64,000 nucleotides of DNA from Sporocytophaga myxococcoides DSM 11118 (lineage in GTDB: Bacteria > Bacteroidota > Bacteroidia > Cytophagales > Cytophagaceae): positions 372,001 through 436,000 of the forward strand of contig NZ_AUFX01000004.1 in NCBI RefSeq assembly GCF_000426725.1. The letters are read 5' to 3'. Position 1 is the first letter of the stretch, and every line of letters starts with the position of its first letter. Shown here piece after piece: positions 52,482-61,595 of the stretch. The notes below the pieces were generated by a model, which was not told the origin of the DNA, searched no databases, and saw only the letters and a list, made by a program, of their open reading frames with translations. The position numbers were made by a program, and so were the translations under genes.

Positions 52482-52694
52482 TTTTTCCTTACCCAACAAA
52501 TTGAATTTTTTTTAGTCCAATCATACAATCTACTAAGATTTTCTTCGTTCTAATACATTACCATATTGAAAAAACACAATACCAAACTACACATTTCATT
52601 GATTTTGTGAAATTTACCAATTTGCCCCCTAAAACAATTTAAAGTAAATTAAGCTTTTAATATTAGGAAGGCTAACGAAGAAAATATAAATATT

Positions 52695-52886
52695 ATGGAA
52701 AACTCAGCAAATAATACAAATCGTAAGGAGGATTTCAAAAAACCACTTACAATTTTTGAAGCGATAAAAAATAATCCTTCTGAAGAAACCACTGAAAATT
52801 CGGAAGCTTCTTCCAAAGAAAATGAAAAGAAAAGTAAGGAAAGAAAATTTAAGGATTTTCTGTTCCCTACCTGGATGCTATTTTAA
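52695..52886 (+). CDS. Small charged protein of unknown function (63 aa)
   Basis: The 63-residue product is hydrophilic and rich in Glu, Lys, Asn and Ser, with a short hydrophobic end (FLFPTWMLF). It is probably disordered, with a possible membrane-touching C-terminus. Its stop lies 1 base before the end of kup on the other strand. The upstream sequence resembles the region before IMPase copy 2, so it was probably the original neighbour of the unduplicated unit. I do not recognise the family. Confidence 0.5.
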   Translation: MENSANNTNRKEDFKKPLTIFEAIKNNPSEETTENSEASSKENEKKSKERKFKDFLFPTWMLF

Positions 52887-52887
52887 G

Positions 52888-54831
52888 TTATTCAATTCTC
52901 TTCAGGTCGAAATGCTCCATTGGTGCAATCACGAGAGGAACCTTCTCAACTGAGACTGAGCTAGTGTCCAGACCAAAGGCGCTCGTTTCCGACAAACTGA
53001 TTTCTTTCAGTATAAAATAGCTGTTCATGATCAGCCTTTCATCTGCCGACAGGTCATTATCATGACTTAGGTGTTTCTCTAGCACAACAAACCTGAAATC
53101 TCCAATAACATTTCTTTTAGAAAGTGATGTATACCGGCTGGTAAAGTCCACTTCCTTATTTGCTACCAGATCTTCTACAACTTTTCTGAAAAAGAGATTT
53201 ATTCTGTGTTCTACCCTGAAACCAAGTCTGAAATCTACCCGGATAACATCATTCGGCTCGAGAAATCTTACTTTATACTCCATGGTATAAGGTTCATCCA
53301 GAACATCGATGTGGAGAAACCAGTAAATATCTGCCCTTTTCGGTTGTTTCTGAAAAATTGAATAGATCACTTTTGATTCTATTTCTCTAAGACTGTTTGC
53401 ACTGGTGAGGTATACCAGGTGAGTAGCATATTTAGGAATAGAAAGGTCATTGCTAAGTTCCTTAAGCAAAGGAATATAGTCGTCCAACTTAATGAATTCA
53501 GTAAGTCTGTTTTTGATTTTGCGTGCAGCATACCATGTGTACATTACATAAATCAGAATACCACTGATAACCAGCGTAACATAACCACCATGCATGAATT
53601 TGGTAAGGTTACCCACCAGGAATGTGAGCTCGATTGCCATGTATACCACAAAAACCAGAGCCACCCAGAAGAAAGTCACCTTTCTTACAAAATACAGGTA
53701 AAAACAAAGCAGCATGGTAGTTACGATCATGGTAATGTTGATCGCCAAACCGTAAGCAGCTTCCATTTGCGAAGACTCTTTAAAATACATTACTATACCA
53801 ATACAGCCTGCAAGCATCAGCCAGTTAATACTCGGAACGTAAATCTGGCCTTTCATTATGGTAGGGAAACTAAGTTTCACTTTTGGCCACAAATTTAGTC
53901 TGATAGCTTCTGAAATAAGAGTAAAAGAACCGCTTATTAAAGCCTGAGAGGCTATGATGGCTGCCATTGTAGCTACACCGATACCAATCGGCAGGAACCA
54001 TTGAGGCATTACTGCATAAAAAGGATTCCTTTCATTTAAAAAGCCTCCAGAGCTATGCAATATCCATGCTCCCTGGCCCATATAGTTCAGCAACAAACAC
54101 GATTTTACAAAAATCCATGAAATTCTGATATTCGGTCTTCCACAGTGGCCAAGGTCAGAGTATAATGCTTCCGCCCCTGTAGTGCAAAGAAATACTGCGC
54201 CAAGAAGCCAAAGGCCTCCGGGATAATTCATCAAAAGATTGTATGCATAATAAGGATTGACAGAGCTCAATACGTGAGGGAATTGTATTACTTCTTTTAT
54301 ACCCATAACTGCCAGCATACAAAACCAGATAAACATGATCGGGCCAAATGCATTACCCATAAACTTAGTACCAAGCCCCTGGATGATAAAGAGCAGAACG
54401 AGAATACAGATTACAATAGGCATTGTATTTATCTCCGGATTAAAGATCCTTAAACCTTCAATGGCAGAGGAAACAGAAATAGGAGGAGTAATTATACCGT
54501 CAGCAAGCAACATACTGCCGCCAATCATTGCAGGAAATACCAGATAAGGGCTTCTTCTACGGATAAGCGCAAACAAAGAAAAAATTCCTCCTTCACCGTT
54601 GTTATCAGCTCTCAGTGTAAGGATCACATACTTGATAGTAGTCTGAAGTGTCAGAGTCCAGAATACGCATGACAAGCCTCCCAGCACCAAATCCTCATTT
54701 ACTTTACTATCCCCTATTACCGCTTTCATTACGTACAGAGGCGAAGTCCCTATATCACCATAAATAATTCCAAGCGTAATTAATAAACCGGCAAAACTGA
54801 CTTCGTCAACTGCGTACTTTGAGCTTTTCAT
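52888..54831 (-). CDS. kup: Potassium uptake protein Kup
   Basis: The 647-residue protein has the KUP/HAK/KT layout: the N-terminal signature GIIYGDIGTSPLYVMKAVIG, about twelve membrane helices to residue about 440, and a soluble C-terminal domain. LADGIITPPISVSSAIEGL and GSFTLISEAIRL are family hallmarks. It imports potassium, probably with protons. A TAATTTTG box lies 19-26 bases upstream of its start. It converges on the small gene at 52695 with 1 base between stops. Confidence 0.95.
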   Translation of the reverse strand: MKSSKYAVDEVSFAGLLITLGIIYGDIGTSPLYVMKAVIGDSKVNEDLVLGGLSCVFWTLTLQTTIKYVILTLRADNNGEGGIFSLFALIRRRSPYLVFPAMIGGSMLLADGIITPPISVSSAIEGLRIFNPEINTMPIVICILVLLFIIQGLGTKFMGNAFGPIMFIWFCMLAVMGIKEVIQFPHVLSSVNPYYAYNLLMNYPGGLWLLGAVFLCTTGAEALYSDLGHCGRPNIRISWIFVKSCLLLNYMGQGAWILHSSGGFLNERNPFYAVMPQWFLPIGIGVATMAAIIASQALISGSFTLISEAIRLNLWPKVKLSFPTIMKGQIYVPSINWLMLAGCIGIVMYFKESSQMEAAYGLAINITMIVTTMLLCFYLYFVRKVTFFWVALVFVVYMAIELTFLVGNLTKFMHGGYVTLVISGILIYVMYTWYAARKIKNRLTEFIKLDDYIPLLKELSNDLSIPKYATHLVYLTSANSLREIESKVIYSIFQKQPKRADIYWFLHIDVLDEPYTMEYKVRFLEPNDVIRVDFRLGFRVEHRINLFFRKVVEDLVANKEVDFTSRYTSLSKRNVIGDFRFVVLEKHLSHDNDLSADERLIMNSYFILKEISLSETSAFGLDTSSVSVEKVPLVIAPMEHFDLKRIE

Positions 54832-54850
54832 AAGAAATTAATAATTGGGG

Positions 54851-54858
54851 CAAAATTA
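54851..54858 (-). promoter_or_regulatory. Candidate -7 box of kup
   Basis: The minus strand reads TAATTTTG, an exact match to TAnnTTTG, about 20 bases before the kup start codon. The -33 region about 20 bases further upstream is only TTTT, so the match is partial. Confidence 0.4.
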
Positions 54859-54922
54859 ACATTTTGCATCGTTTGCGGAAAATAAAATATAAGGAATACT
54901 TTTCTTCACTAAAATTTAAAAT

Positions 54923-56563
54923 TTATTTGCCACTTTGAAAATTAAGCATCAGATTATCAACTGATTTCAAGTTAGATAATTTTACATTTTCTGGCCATTG
55001 AAAATAATTAGACATATGATATACCACAGCTTCTTTATACTTCCTTACCTCACTTATATCAAAATAAAGTGCTCCGGTTCTGCGAACAAAAAAATCTTCT
55101 GCACCGGCTATCATTTCTTCTTCGAGGCAATACTGAAGTTGAATACTCCAATACAAAGAAATTCCGTCTAAAGCCCCTCTCTGAGCGTATTTCAAAACTC
55201 TTTCCGTATTTGATCCAAACCGGAAAAAGATCTTTTCTGTTTCCTTGGAAGAAAGCCCTATTTTTTCCCCTTCTTTTATACAGTTGGCAAGCACCCTTTC
55301 CAGACTCTCCGAAAACTTGCCTCCGGCAAGCTGTATTGCACCTGTTTGACACTGACCAATGTCTGTACTTTTATTGGCCTTAATTCTTTTCCTGATGATG
55401 TCTATCACTTTTTCTGCCATCTTTCTATAACCTGTTAATTTTCCACCGGCTATAGTAATAAGTCCGCTTTCATACTCAAACACTTCATCTTTCCTGCTGA
55501 TAGCAGATGGGGACTTCCCTTCCTCTCTGACCAGTGGCCGAAGCCCTGCCCATCCCGATTCAATGTCACTCAGCTTTAAATTTGAATTCGGGAAAATCTG
55601 GTTGGTAGCATTAATCAAATACTCTTGATCTTCAAGTGATATCTCCGGGTTAATCATGTCTCCGGTATAAAATGTGTCAGTAGTACCAATATAAGTTTTA
55701 CCTTCCCTTGGTATTGCAAAAACCATTCTTCCATCAGGCACATCGAAATATACAGACTGGCCTATAGGAAGTTTTTTATGATCAATGACGATGTGAACTC
55801 CTTTTGTATGAATAATTTTCGATTTCTTTGAAGACCGATCCAGAGCATCTGTCTCATCTACCCATGGCCCCGTGGCATTAATTACATAATCGGCATTAAT
55901 GGAAAACAGATCCCCGGTGATCAGATCTTTAGCTTTCACACCAACTATCTTTCTTTCATTATTAAATAACATTTCCTCTGCCTTCAGATAGTTAAGTGCA
56001 AGCCCTTCCCTGAGCACAGCTTCCTTAATTATTTCAAAAGTAAGACGTGCATCATCTGTTCTGTATTCATAATACAAAGCACCACCAATAGTTTTCGTTT
56101 TATCCAGCAATGGTTCCCTTTTCAGAACTTCATCAGCTGAGAGCATTATCCGCCGTTCCCCTTTTTTTACTCCTGCAAGAAAATCATATAGCCAAAGTCC
56201 AATTCTGGCGCCGAGCTTGCCAATACTTCCCTTTTCAGTAAGAGGTAGCAACATCTTTTCTGCTATAGTCAGGTGAGGAGCATTTTTATGAACAATTGCC
56301 CTTTCTTTACCAACCTCAGCAACAAGGGCAAGCTCAAACTGTTTGAGATATCGTAATCCACCATGGATAAGTTTTGTAGAACGGCTGGAAGTCCCCTGTG
56401 CAAAATCCTGCATCTCTATTAGTGCAGCTTTCAATCCGCGTGTTTGAGCATCTAAAAGAATTCCTGCTCCTGTAACCCCACCACCAATAATCAGAAGATC
56501 AAACTTCTCATTCACCAAACGATCTTTAAACAGATTCCTGTTTTTATTACTGAAACTTATCAT
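54923..56563 (-). CDS. glpD: FAD-dependent glycerol-3-phosphate dehydrogenase
   Basis: The 546-residue protein has the Rossmann motif GGGVTG (27-32) after a short leader. GTSSRSTKLIHGGLRYLKQ is the GlpD/GlpA signature. TTDTFYTGD and ITIAGGKLTGYRKMAEKV follow, with a C-terminal helical domain. It oxidises glycerol 3-phosphate to dihydroxyacetone phosphate and feeds electrons to quinones at the inner membrane. It could take the product of the GDPD enzyme at 22178, though the genes are not linked. It stands alone on the minus strand. Confidence 0.95.
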   Translation of the reverse strand: MISFSNKNRNLFKDRLVNEKFDLLIIGGGVTGAGILLDAQTRGLKAALIEMQDFAQGTSSRSTKLIHGGLRYLKQFELALVAEVGKERAIVHKNAPHLTIAEKMLLPLTEKGSIGKLGARIGLWLYDFLAGVKKGERRIMLSADEVLKREPLLDKTKTIGGALYYEYRTDDARLTFEIIKEAVLREGLALNYLKAEEMLFNNERKIVGVKAKDLITGDLFSINADYVINATGPWVDETDALDRSSKKSKIIHTKGVHIVIDHKKLPIGQSVYFDVPDGRMVFAIPREGKTYIGTTDTFYTGDMINPEISLEDQEYLINATNQIFPNSNLKLSDIESGWAGLRPLVREEGKSPSAISRKDEVFEYESGLITIAGGKLTGYRKMAEKVIDIIRKRIKANKSTDIGQCQTGAIQLAGGKFSESLERVLANCIKEGEKIGLSSKETEKIFFRFGSNTERVLKYAQRGALDGISLYWSIQLQYCLEEEMIAGAEDFFVRRTGALYFDISEVRKYKEAVVYHMSNYFQWPENVKLSNLKSVDNLMLNFQSGK

Positions 56564-56772
56564 AAAAAACTTATTTTGCTGGATTTAATATAATTACTTA
56601 AAAACAAATTAGGCATTAGCAAGTGAAAAATCCCGCTGATCAATACATTTAACTATAATTACTCTGGCTTGATTAACAATCACATTTCTTTTAATGCATA
56701 ATCCCTGGTTAAAAACTAATTTTTCAACGGGATTTGAACCATTAGGTTATTATATAGACTTCCAATTCCAAG

Positions 56773-56799
56773 GGAACGAATATATTCCTATGATGTTCT
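56773..56799 (+). promoter_or_regulatory. GGAAC-type promoter candidate before the DUF2267 gene
   Basis: GGAAC (56773-56777) is followed after 17 bases by GTTCT (56795-56799), about 20 bases before the strong ribosome site. The first box matches the ECF-like boxes of the T9SS pair. The second differs, so this is weaker evidence. Confidence 0.3.
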
Positions 56800-56817
56800 C
56801 AAATAAAGGGAGGTAAT

Positions 56818-57267
56818 ATGTCTATTCATTTTGATAAATTTGCTTCTGATGGGAACGCTTTTATAAAGGAACTGTGTATGCGGTTCAACTACCCCGACAG
56901 AAGAACGCAGGCAAGTATAATAATTAGAGCTGTTTTACATACATTGAGAGACAGCATTGCAATTCCAGAATCACTTAATGTACTTTCACAATTGCCAATG
57001 TTTTTAAAAGCTGTTTATGTAGAAAACTGGAAATACAGGGAAAAACCAAGAAGACATAAAAGCATTGAAGATTTTACCAGGGCAGTTGAGGAAGAACAAA
57101 GAGCTTATGGAGAAAGCAGGTTCGATTGGGATATTTCAACTGAAGAAATAGTTAGAACAGTACTAGATTGCCTTGGCAAATATGTTTCTGAAGGAGAATA
57201 CGAAGATATAGCAGCTGAGCTACCAGAGCCGCTTAAGGATCTGGTGCAGGTTAAAATAAGAACATAA
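56818..57267 (+). CDS. DUF2267 family protein
   Basis: The 149-residue protein is largely helical and consists of two halves, each with an R/D-x-x-x-A-x-x-x-[IV]-x-x-[VT]-L pattern (for example RRTQASIIIRAVLHTLRD and a later EIVRTVLDCLGK). This is the DUF2267 layout, a family of unknown function often linked to stress responses. The ribosome site AAAGGGAGG 6-12 bases before the ATG is unusually strong for this window, and a GGAAC promoter candidate precedes it. It stands alone on the plus strand. Confidence 0.85.
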   Translation: MSIHFDKFASDGNAFIKELCMRFNYPDRRTQASIIIRAVLHTLRDSIAIPESLNVLSQLPMFLKAVYVENWKYREKPRRHKSIEDFTRAVEEEQRAYGESRFDWDISTEEIVRTVLDCLGKYVSEGEYEDIAAELPEPLKDLVQVKIRT

Positions 57268-57289
57268 TCTTTCGAGGAAAATATTTGGA

Positions 57290-57352
57290 AAGACTGACTG
57301 AAAAAAAATCTGCTCCCTCTCTCTCTGAATCTATAAGCTTTCAGTCAGTCTT
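57290..57352. repeat. 14-bp inverted repeat with a 35-base loop
   Basis: AAGACTGACTGAAA (57290-57303) and TTTCAGTCAGTCTT (57339-57352) are exact complements separated by 35 bases that contain a CT-rich tract. It lies between the stop codons of the convergent DUF2267 and YiiX-like genes. It could be a bidirectional terminator, but the loop is unusually long. Confidence 0.45.
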
Positions 57353-57384
57353 CATTAAAAGAACTGTGAAAATTTATTTATTGT

Positions 57385-58053
57385 TTATTTCAGATTATTT
57401 TTCTCTACAACATAGAGTAATTTAGATTCTGCCAGATCAGACGGTGCGACGACCTGCTCTTCCAATGGTGGATTTTTACCATATCTCTGTTCCATTATTG
57501 CCCTTACTTCAGGTGAACTTAAATCAAAATCCTTCATCTTCTTCAGCGGACAAAGCTCCAAATCAAATGCCCTTTGATATATTTTCCATACCAGTTCCGA
57601 ACAATATAGCTGATCATCCGACCAGCCAAAATAGATATCATAATGTTTTCCCACCATATCCTTACCAAGTTTCTTTGCTATAGAAACTTTGTCCGTAACA
57701 AAGTATTTATCACGTTCTTTTAACCTCATAACAGTATAAAAGCCGTTATTACCTCTTTCTATCCATTCCTCTAACTGAGTAATACATACAGGTTCAACAG
57801 CTTCCAAAACATAGGCTTTTCCTTTGTCCAAAGTAATGATCCCGACATGACTGAATTTAGAATGTGTTGCAAGTTTAACTGCCTTGCATTGATCAGAATC
57901 CATACTTTGAAAAATAATGTCTCCCTCTAAAAATTGTCCTTTTTGTATCTTCTTATTTATTCGGCTGTAAAGCTCCACTCTTGCATGTGAAACATAACTA
58001 AAAATGGTAAGAGCTATAAGGGCCGCCAAAAACAATAATGCTTTATTTCTCAT
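57385..58053 (-). CDS. YiiX-like permuted NlpC/P60 (papain-like) hydrolase
   Basis: The 222-residue protein has a signal peptide or N-terminal anchor (about 1-24). The YiiX domain has GDIIFQS, KFSHVGI with His69, and LYCSELVWKIY with Cys151. Members are predicted amidases of the permuted papain type; the substrate may be peptidoglycan, lipid or protein and is unknown. It is exported or anchored in the periplasm. It follows ilvB on the same strand but a strong terminator separates them. Confidence 0.85.
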   Translation of the reverse strand: MRNKALLFLAALIALTIFSYVSHARVELYSRINKKIQKGQFLEGDIIFQSMDSDQCKAVKLATHSKFSHVGIITLDKGKAYVLEAVEPVCITQLEEWIERGNNGFYTVMRLKERDKYFVTDKVSIAKKLGKDMVGKHYDIYFGWSDDQLYCSELVWKIYQRAFDLELCPLKKMKDFDLSSPEVRAIMEQRYGKNPPLEEQVVAPSDLAESKLLYVVEKNNLK

Positions 58054-58088
58054 ACATTAACATCCATTATAAGCTTATCATTAAACAA

Positions 58089-58113
58089 AAAAACCGGAAA
58101 TAATCCGGTTTTT
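58089..58113 (-). terminator. Terminator of the leuB-ilvD-ilvB operon
   Basis: The arms AAAAACCGGA (58089-58098) and TCCGGTTTTT (58104-58113) enclose a 5-base loop. On the minus strand a run of T follows. It begins about 18 bases after the ilvB stop. Confidence 0.85.
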
Positions 58114-58131
58114 ACTGTATTGCAAACTACT

Positions 58132-59853
58132 TTATTTAGTTACTTTTTCTTTCACTGGGTGAACCGGATAATAAATCGTATCCGATAAACTTGTACCCGG
58201 AGCAACCATTGGAAGCACATTCTCTTCTTTCTTAACCTTAGCATGTATTAAGAATGGCTTATCCAGATTGTGTGCTTTATTAACTGCAGCTTTAAGCTGA
58301 TCAACAGATTCAACACTTACTGATTCCAGTCCAAAAGCTTTTGCCAATAATACGAAGTCCGGATTCATGAGCTCAACACCTGAATAGTTCTTTGCATAGA
58401 ACTGCTCCTGCCACTGACGCACCATTCCCAGATATGAATTATCAAGCAACAATATTTTTATAGGCCATTTCTCCTGTACACAAGTCATTAATTCCTGTAT
58501 ATTCATCTGGAAAGAACCATCGCCAGTGATACACCAAACATCTTTATCTGGCGCAGCAGCCTGAGCTCCCATTGCAGCTGGTAAACCAAAGCCCATAGAG
58601 CCTAAGCCACCTGAAGTAAGGAAGTGATTTGGCTGCATTCTCACAATATATTGAGCAGCCCACATCTGGTGCTGACCAACATCAGTTGTTACAATTGCAT
58701 CAGAAGCCATCATCTCTTCAAGCACCTTTATTGCAGTTACTTCATTAAATTCAGTATAATCAGGTACGAGAATCGGGAATTCTTCACGCGACTCATTAAG
58801 GTTCATCAACCATTCTGCACGCGCTTTGCTGTTTCCTGAATCTCTTGTATCAGGCAATTGTGGTAAAACCAATTTCAAATCTCCATGAAGGAAAACATCG
58901 GTTTTAACATTTTTGCCGTGCTCGCTTTTATCAATATCGCAGTGAATAATTTTTGCTTTAGGAGCAAATGTTGCAAGCGTACCTGTAATCCTGTCATCAA
59001 AACGAATCCCCAATGCAATGATCAAATCTGATTCCTGAACAGCCAGGTTAGCATACTTCATTCCATGCATTCCCAACCATTGAAAAAACAATGGATCATT
59101 GTATTCCATTGCGCCAGTGCCAAGGATTGTAGAAATTACAGGAATATTTTCTCTATGAACGAACTCTCTTAGCTCATCCCATGCTTTTGCCAACAATACA
59201 CCGTGTCCAGCAATTACAAGAGGTTTTTTTGCATTTTTGATTAATGTAGCAGCCTTATGAATGTCTTCATTTACAACTAAACACTTTCTCGGAGGCTGTG
59301 GTTTTTGAAAATGCTGTTCCCAGTCTTCATCAAGATCAATATAGTTACCTTGAACACTTCTTGGAATATCAATAAGTACAGGGCCCGGACGGCCTTCAAT
59401 ACATATTCTGTAAGCTTCCTGAAAAATAGAGGCAGCATCTTCCAGCTTAGTAATCAGGTAAGTCTTTTTGGTAATTGGAATACAAATACCTGTGATATCA
59501 GTTTCCTGGAATGCATCTGTCCCTACAAGATGAAGTGCTACCTGTCCGGTAATCGCAATCATCGGAACTGAATCAGCATAGGCATCAGCAATTCCAGTTA
59601 CAAGATTTGTTGCTCCCGGGCCTGAAGTCGCCAGGCAAAATCCCGGCTTGCCTGCTACCCTTGCATAGCCATTCGCTGCGAAAGAAGCTCCCTGCTCGTG
59701 ACGAACAAGAACACTGTTTAGCTTGCTGAATGCTAATGCATCATATATCGGAAGAATTGCTCCACCTGGATATGCAAACAAATCTTCTGCTCCTAAAAGC
59801 TCGATTAGTTTTACAATGTATTCGGCACCTCTTAATTTAATTCTGGTCTTCAT
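58132..59853 (-). CDS. ilvB: Acetolactate synthase, large (catalytic) subunit
   Basis: The 573-residue protein is thiamine-diphosphate-dependent. It has the catalytic Glu53 in RHEQGASF, and the cofactor motif starting GDGSFQ at 444 and ending near DNS at 473. FAD-region and C-terminal sequences match IlvB. It condenses pyruvate to acetolactate, or pyruvate with 2-oxobutanoate, for valine, leucine and isoleucine. No ilvN regulatory subunit follows; the operon ends in a terminator here. The start is 20 bases after ilvD. Confidence 0.95.
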   Translation of the reverse strand: MKTRIKLRGAEYIVKLIELLGAEDLFAYPGGAILPIYDALAFSKLNSVLVRHEQGASFAANGYARVAGKPGFCLATSGPGATNLVTGIADAYADSVPMIAITGQVALHLVGTDAFQETDITGICIPITKKTYLITKLEDAASIFQEAYRICIEGRPGPVLIDIPRSVQGNYIDLDEDWEQHFQKPQPPRKCLVVNEDIHKAATLIKNAKKPLVIAGHGVLLAKAWDELREFVHRENIPVISTILGTGAMEYNDPLFFQWLGMHGMKYANLAVQESDLIIALGIRFDDRITGTLATFAPKAKIIHCDIDKSEHGKNVKTDVFLHGDLKLVLPQLPDTRDSGNSKARAEWLMNLNESREEFPILVPDYTEFNEVTAIKVLEEMMASDAIVTTDVGQHQMWAAQYIVRMQPNHFLTSGGLGSMGFGLPAAMGAQAAAPDKDVWCITGDGSFQMNIQELMTCVQEKWPIKILLLDNSYLGMVRQWQEQFYAKNYSGVELMNPDFVLLAKAFGLESVSVESVDQLKAAVNKAHNLDKPFLIHAKVKKEENVLPMVAPGTSLSDTIYYPVHPVKEKVTK

Positions 59854-59873
59854 AAATTGCGGGTTGACTGTCT

Positions 59874-61556
59874 CTATTTAATTTCATCTGTTACGCAACC
59901 CTCTGAAGCGGAAGAAACCGTTTTAAGGTATTTGTATAACAAACCTTTATTTGCTTTATATGCTGGTTTCACCCAAGCACCTTTTCTTTTTTGAAGTTCC
60001 TCTTCGGAAACTAAAACATCTATTGTATTGTTGACTGAATCAATAATAATTTTATCACCATCTCTTACAAGACCAATCGGACCACCTTCTTGAGCTTCTG
60101 GAGTGATGTGACCAACCACAAAACCGTGAGTACCCCCAGAGAATCTTCCATCAGTAATCAATGCCACTGAATTACCAAGGCCCTGCCCGATGATAAGAGA
60201 TGTTCCCTTTAGCATTTCTGGCATTCCAGGAGCACCCTTAGGACCAACGTAACGAATTACAACAACATTACCTGCTTTTACTTCCCCTTTCTCAATTCCA
60301 AGGTTCATCTCTTCTTCAGAATCATAAACCTTAGCAGTTCCTTCGAAACGCTCTCCCTCTTTACCTGTGATTTTAGCCACAGATCCGTCCGGAGCAATGT
60401 TTCCATAAAGAACCTGAAGGTGACCTGTTGCTTTAATCGGATTGCTCAATGGATAGATGATAGTCTGATCTTTAGGAAGGTCAGGGAATGTTTCAAGATT
60501 TTCCTTTACAGTCTTTCCTGTAATTGTCAAACAATCACCATGAAGGAGACCTTCTTTTAACATCATTTTCATGACAGAAGGAAGACCACCTATGTTGTCC
60601 ATATCTTCCATCATATATTTACCGCTTGGCTTAAAGTCAGCAAGCATTGGCGTTTTATCTGATAGATCCTGAAAGTCTTTCAGCTTAAACTTCACATCTG
60701 CTGCCTTTGCGATAGCAAGGAAGTGAAGGATAAGGTTTGTAGAACCTCCAAGTACCATTGCTACTCTTACCGCATTGGTAATTGATTCGTATGTAATGAT
60801 ATCTTTTGGCTTAATATCTTTGATAAGAAGGTTTTTAATTGCCTCACCCACATTAAAACACTCTTGCTTTTTCTTATCACTTAATGCAGGGGCAGAAGAA
60901 CTGTATGGTAAAGACATACCCAATGCTTCAATTGCAGATGCCATTGTATTGGCAGTGTACATACCACCACAGGCACCGGCTCCTGGACAAGCGTTCTGAA
61001 TAACTCCTTTGAAATCTTCTTCAGTAATTGTTCCAGCGAATTTTTTACCTAATGCTTCAAAAGCAGAAACGATATTTAATTTTTCACCTTTCCAGTTTCC
61101 GGCTTTGATTGTACCACCGTAAACCATCAATGAAGGTCTGTTCAGACGAGCCATTGCGATAAGGGCACCTGGCATGTTCTTATCACAACCCATGATAGTA
61201 ACAAGTGAGTCATAGTAATGAGCCCCTGCAATTGCTTCAATGCTATCTGCAATCACATCTCTTGAAATAAGAGAATATCTCATTCCCGGAGTACCCATTG
61301 ACATACCATCGCTCACCCCGATTGTATTAAACTGAAGCGGCTTCAAACCAGCTTTGGTAACACCTTCTTTAACCCATCCTGCTAGAGTATTCAGGTGCAT
61401 ATTGCAAGTATTACCTTCGTAGCCTGTGCTTGCAATGCCCACCTGAGCTTTACTCATATCTTCTTCTGTAAATCCCGCACCATACATCATCGCCTGAGAA
61501 GCAGGCTGCGTCACATCCTGAGTTAATCTGGAGCTAGTTTTATTTATTTTTTCCAT
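59874..61556 (-). CDS. ilvD: Dihydroxy-acid dehydratase
   Basis: The 560-residue protein has cysteine ligands for the iron-sulfur cluster at about 51 (GNTCNMH), 124 (MGCDKNMPG) and 196 (GAGACGGMY). The Asp-Lys after Cys124 carries the carbamylated lysine of the active site. It dehydrates dihydroxy acids to the 2-oxo acids of the valine and isoleucine paths. It lies 39 bases after leuB and 20 bases before ilvB, in one operon. Confidence 0.96.
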   Translation of the reverse strand: MEKINKTSSRLTQDVTQPASQAMMYGAGFTEEDMSKAQVGIASTGYEGNTCNMHLNTLAGWVKEGVTKAGLKPLQFNTIGVSDGMSMGTPGMRYSLISRDVIADSIEAIAGAHYYDSLVTIMGCDKNMPGALIAMARLNRPSLMVYGGTIKAGNWKGEKLNIVSAFEALGKKFAGTITEEDFKGVIQNACPGAGACGGMYTANTMASAIEALGMSLPYSSSAPALSDKKKQECFNVGEAIKNLLIKDIKPKDIITYESITNAVRVAMVLGGSTNLILHFLAIAKAADVKFKLKDFQDLSDKTPMLADFKPSGKYMMEDMDNIGGLPSVMKMMLKEGLLHGDCLTITGKTVKENLETFPDLPKDQTIIYPLSNPIKATGHLQVLYGNIAPDGSVAKITGKEGERFEGTAKVYDSEEEMNLGIEKGEVKAGNVVVIRYVGPKGAPGMPEMLKGTSLIIGQGLGNSVALITDGRFSGGTHGFVVGHITPEAQEGGPIGLVRDGDKIIIDSVNNTIDVLVSEEELQKRKGAWVKPAYKANKGLLYKYLKTVSSASEGCVTDEIK

Positions 61557-61595
61557 TGAATAATTCCTGTAATGTAAATATTGTTTTCACGCTGC

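Larger units (their letters stand above)
50367..52694 (+). repeat. Tandem duplication of two units of about 1.16 kb
   Basis: Unit 1 (50367-51534) and unit 2 (51535-52694) each contain an IMPase-like gene, a cysteine-rich small gene or its remnant, and a similar spacer. Start-to-start distances are 1168 and 1160 bases. The spacers before the starts at 51535 and 52695 share CCTAAA, ACAATT, AGTAAA, CTTTTA, TAGGA and TATTATG in the same order. Confidence 0.8.

Noticed and set aside
53419-53898. A 159-codon plus-strand frame
   Set aside because: It is antisense to kup and rich in His, Cys and Asn as expected of a complement of membrane codons.
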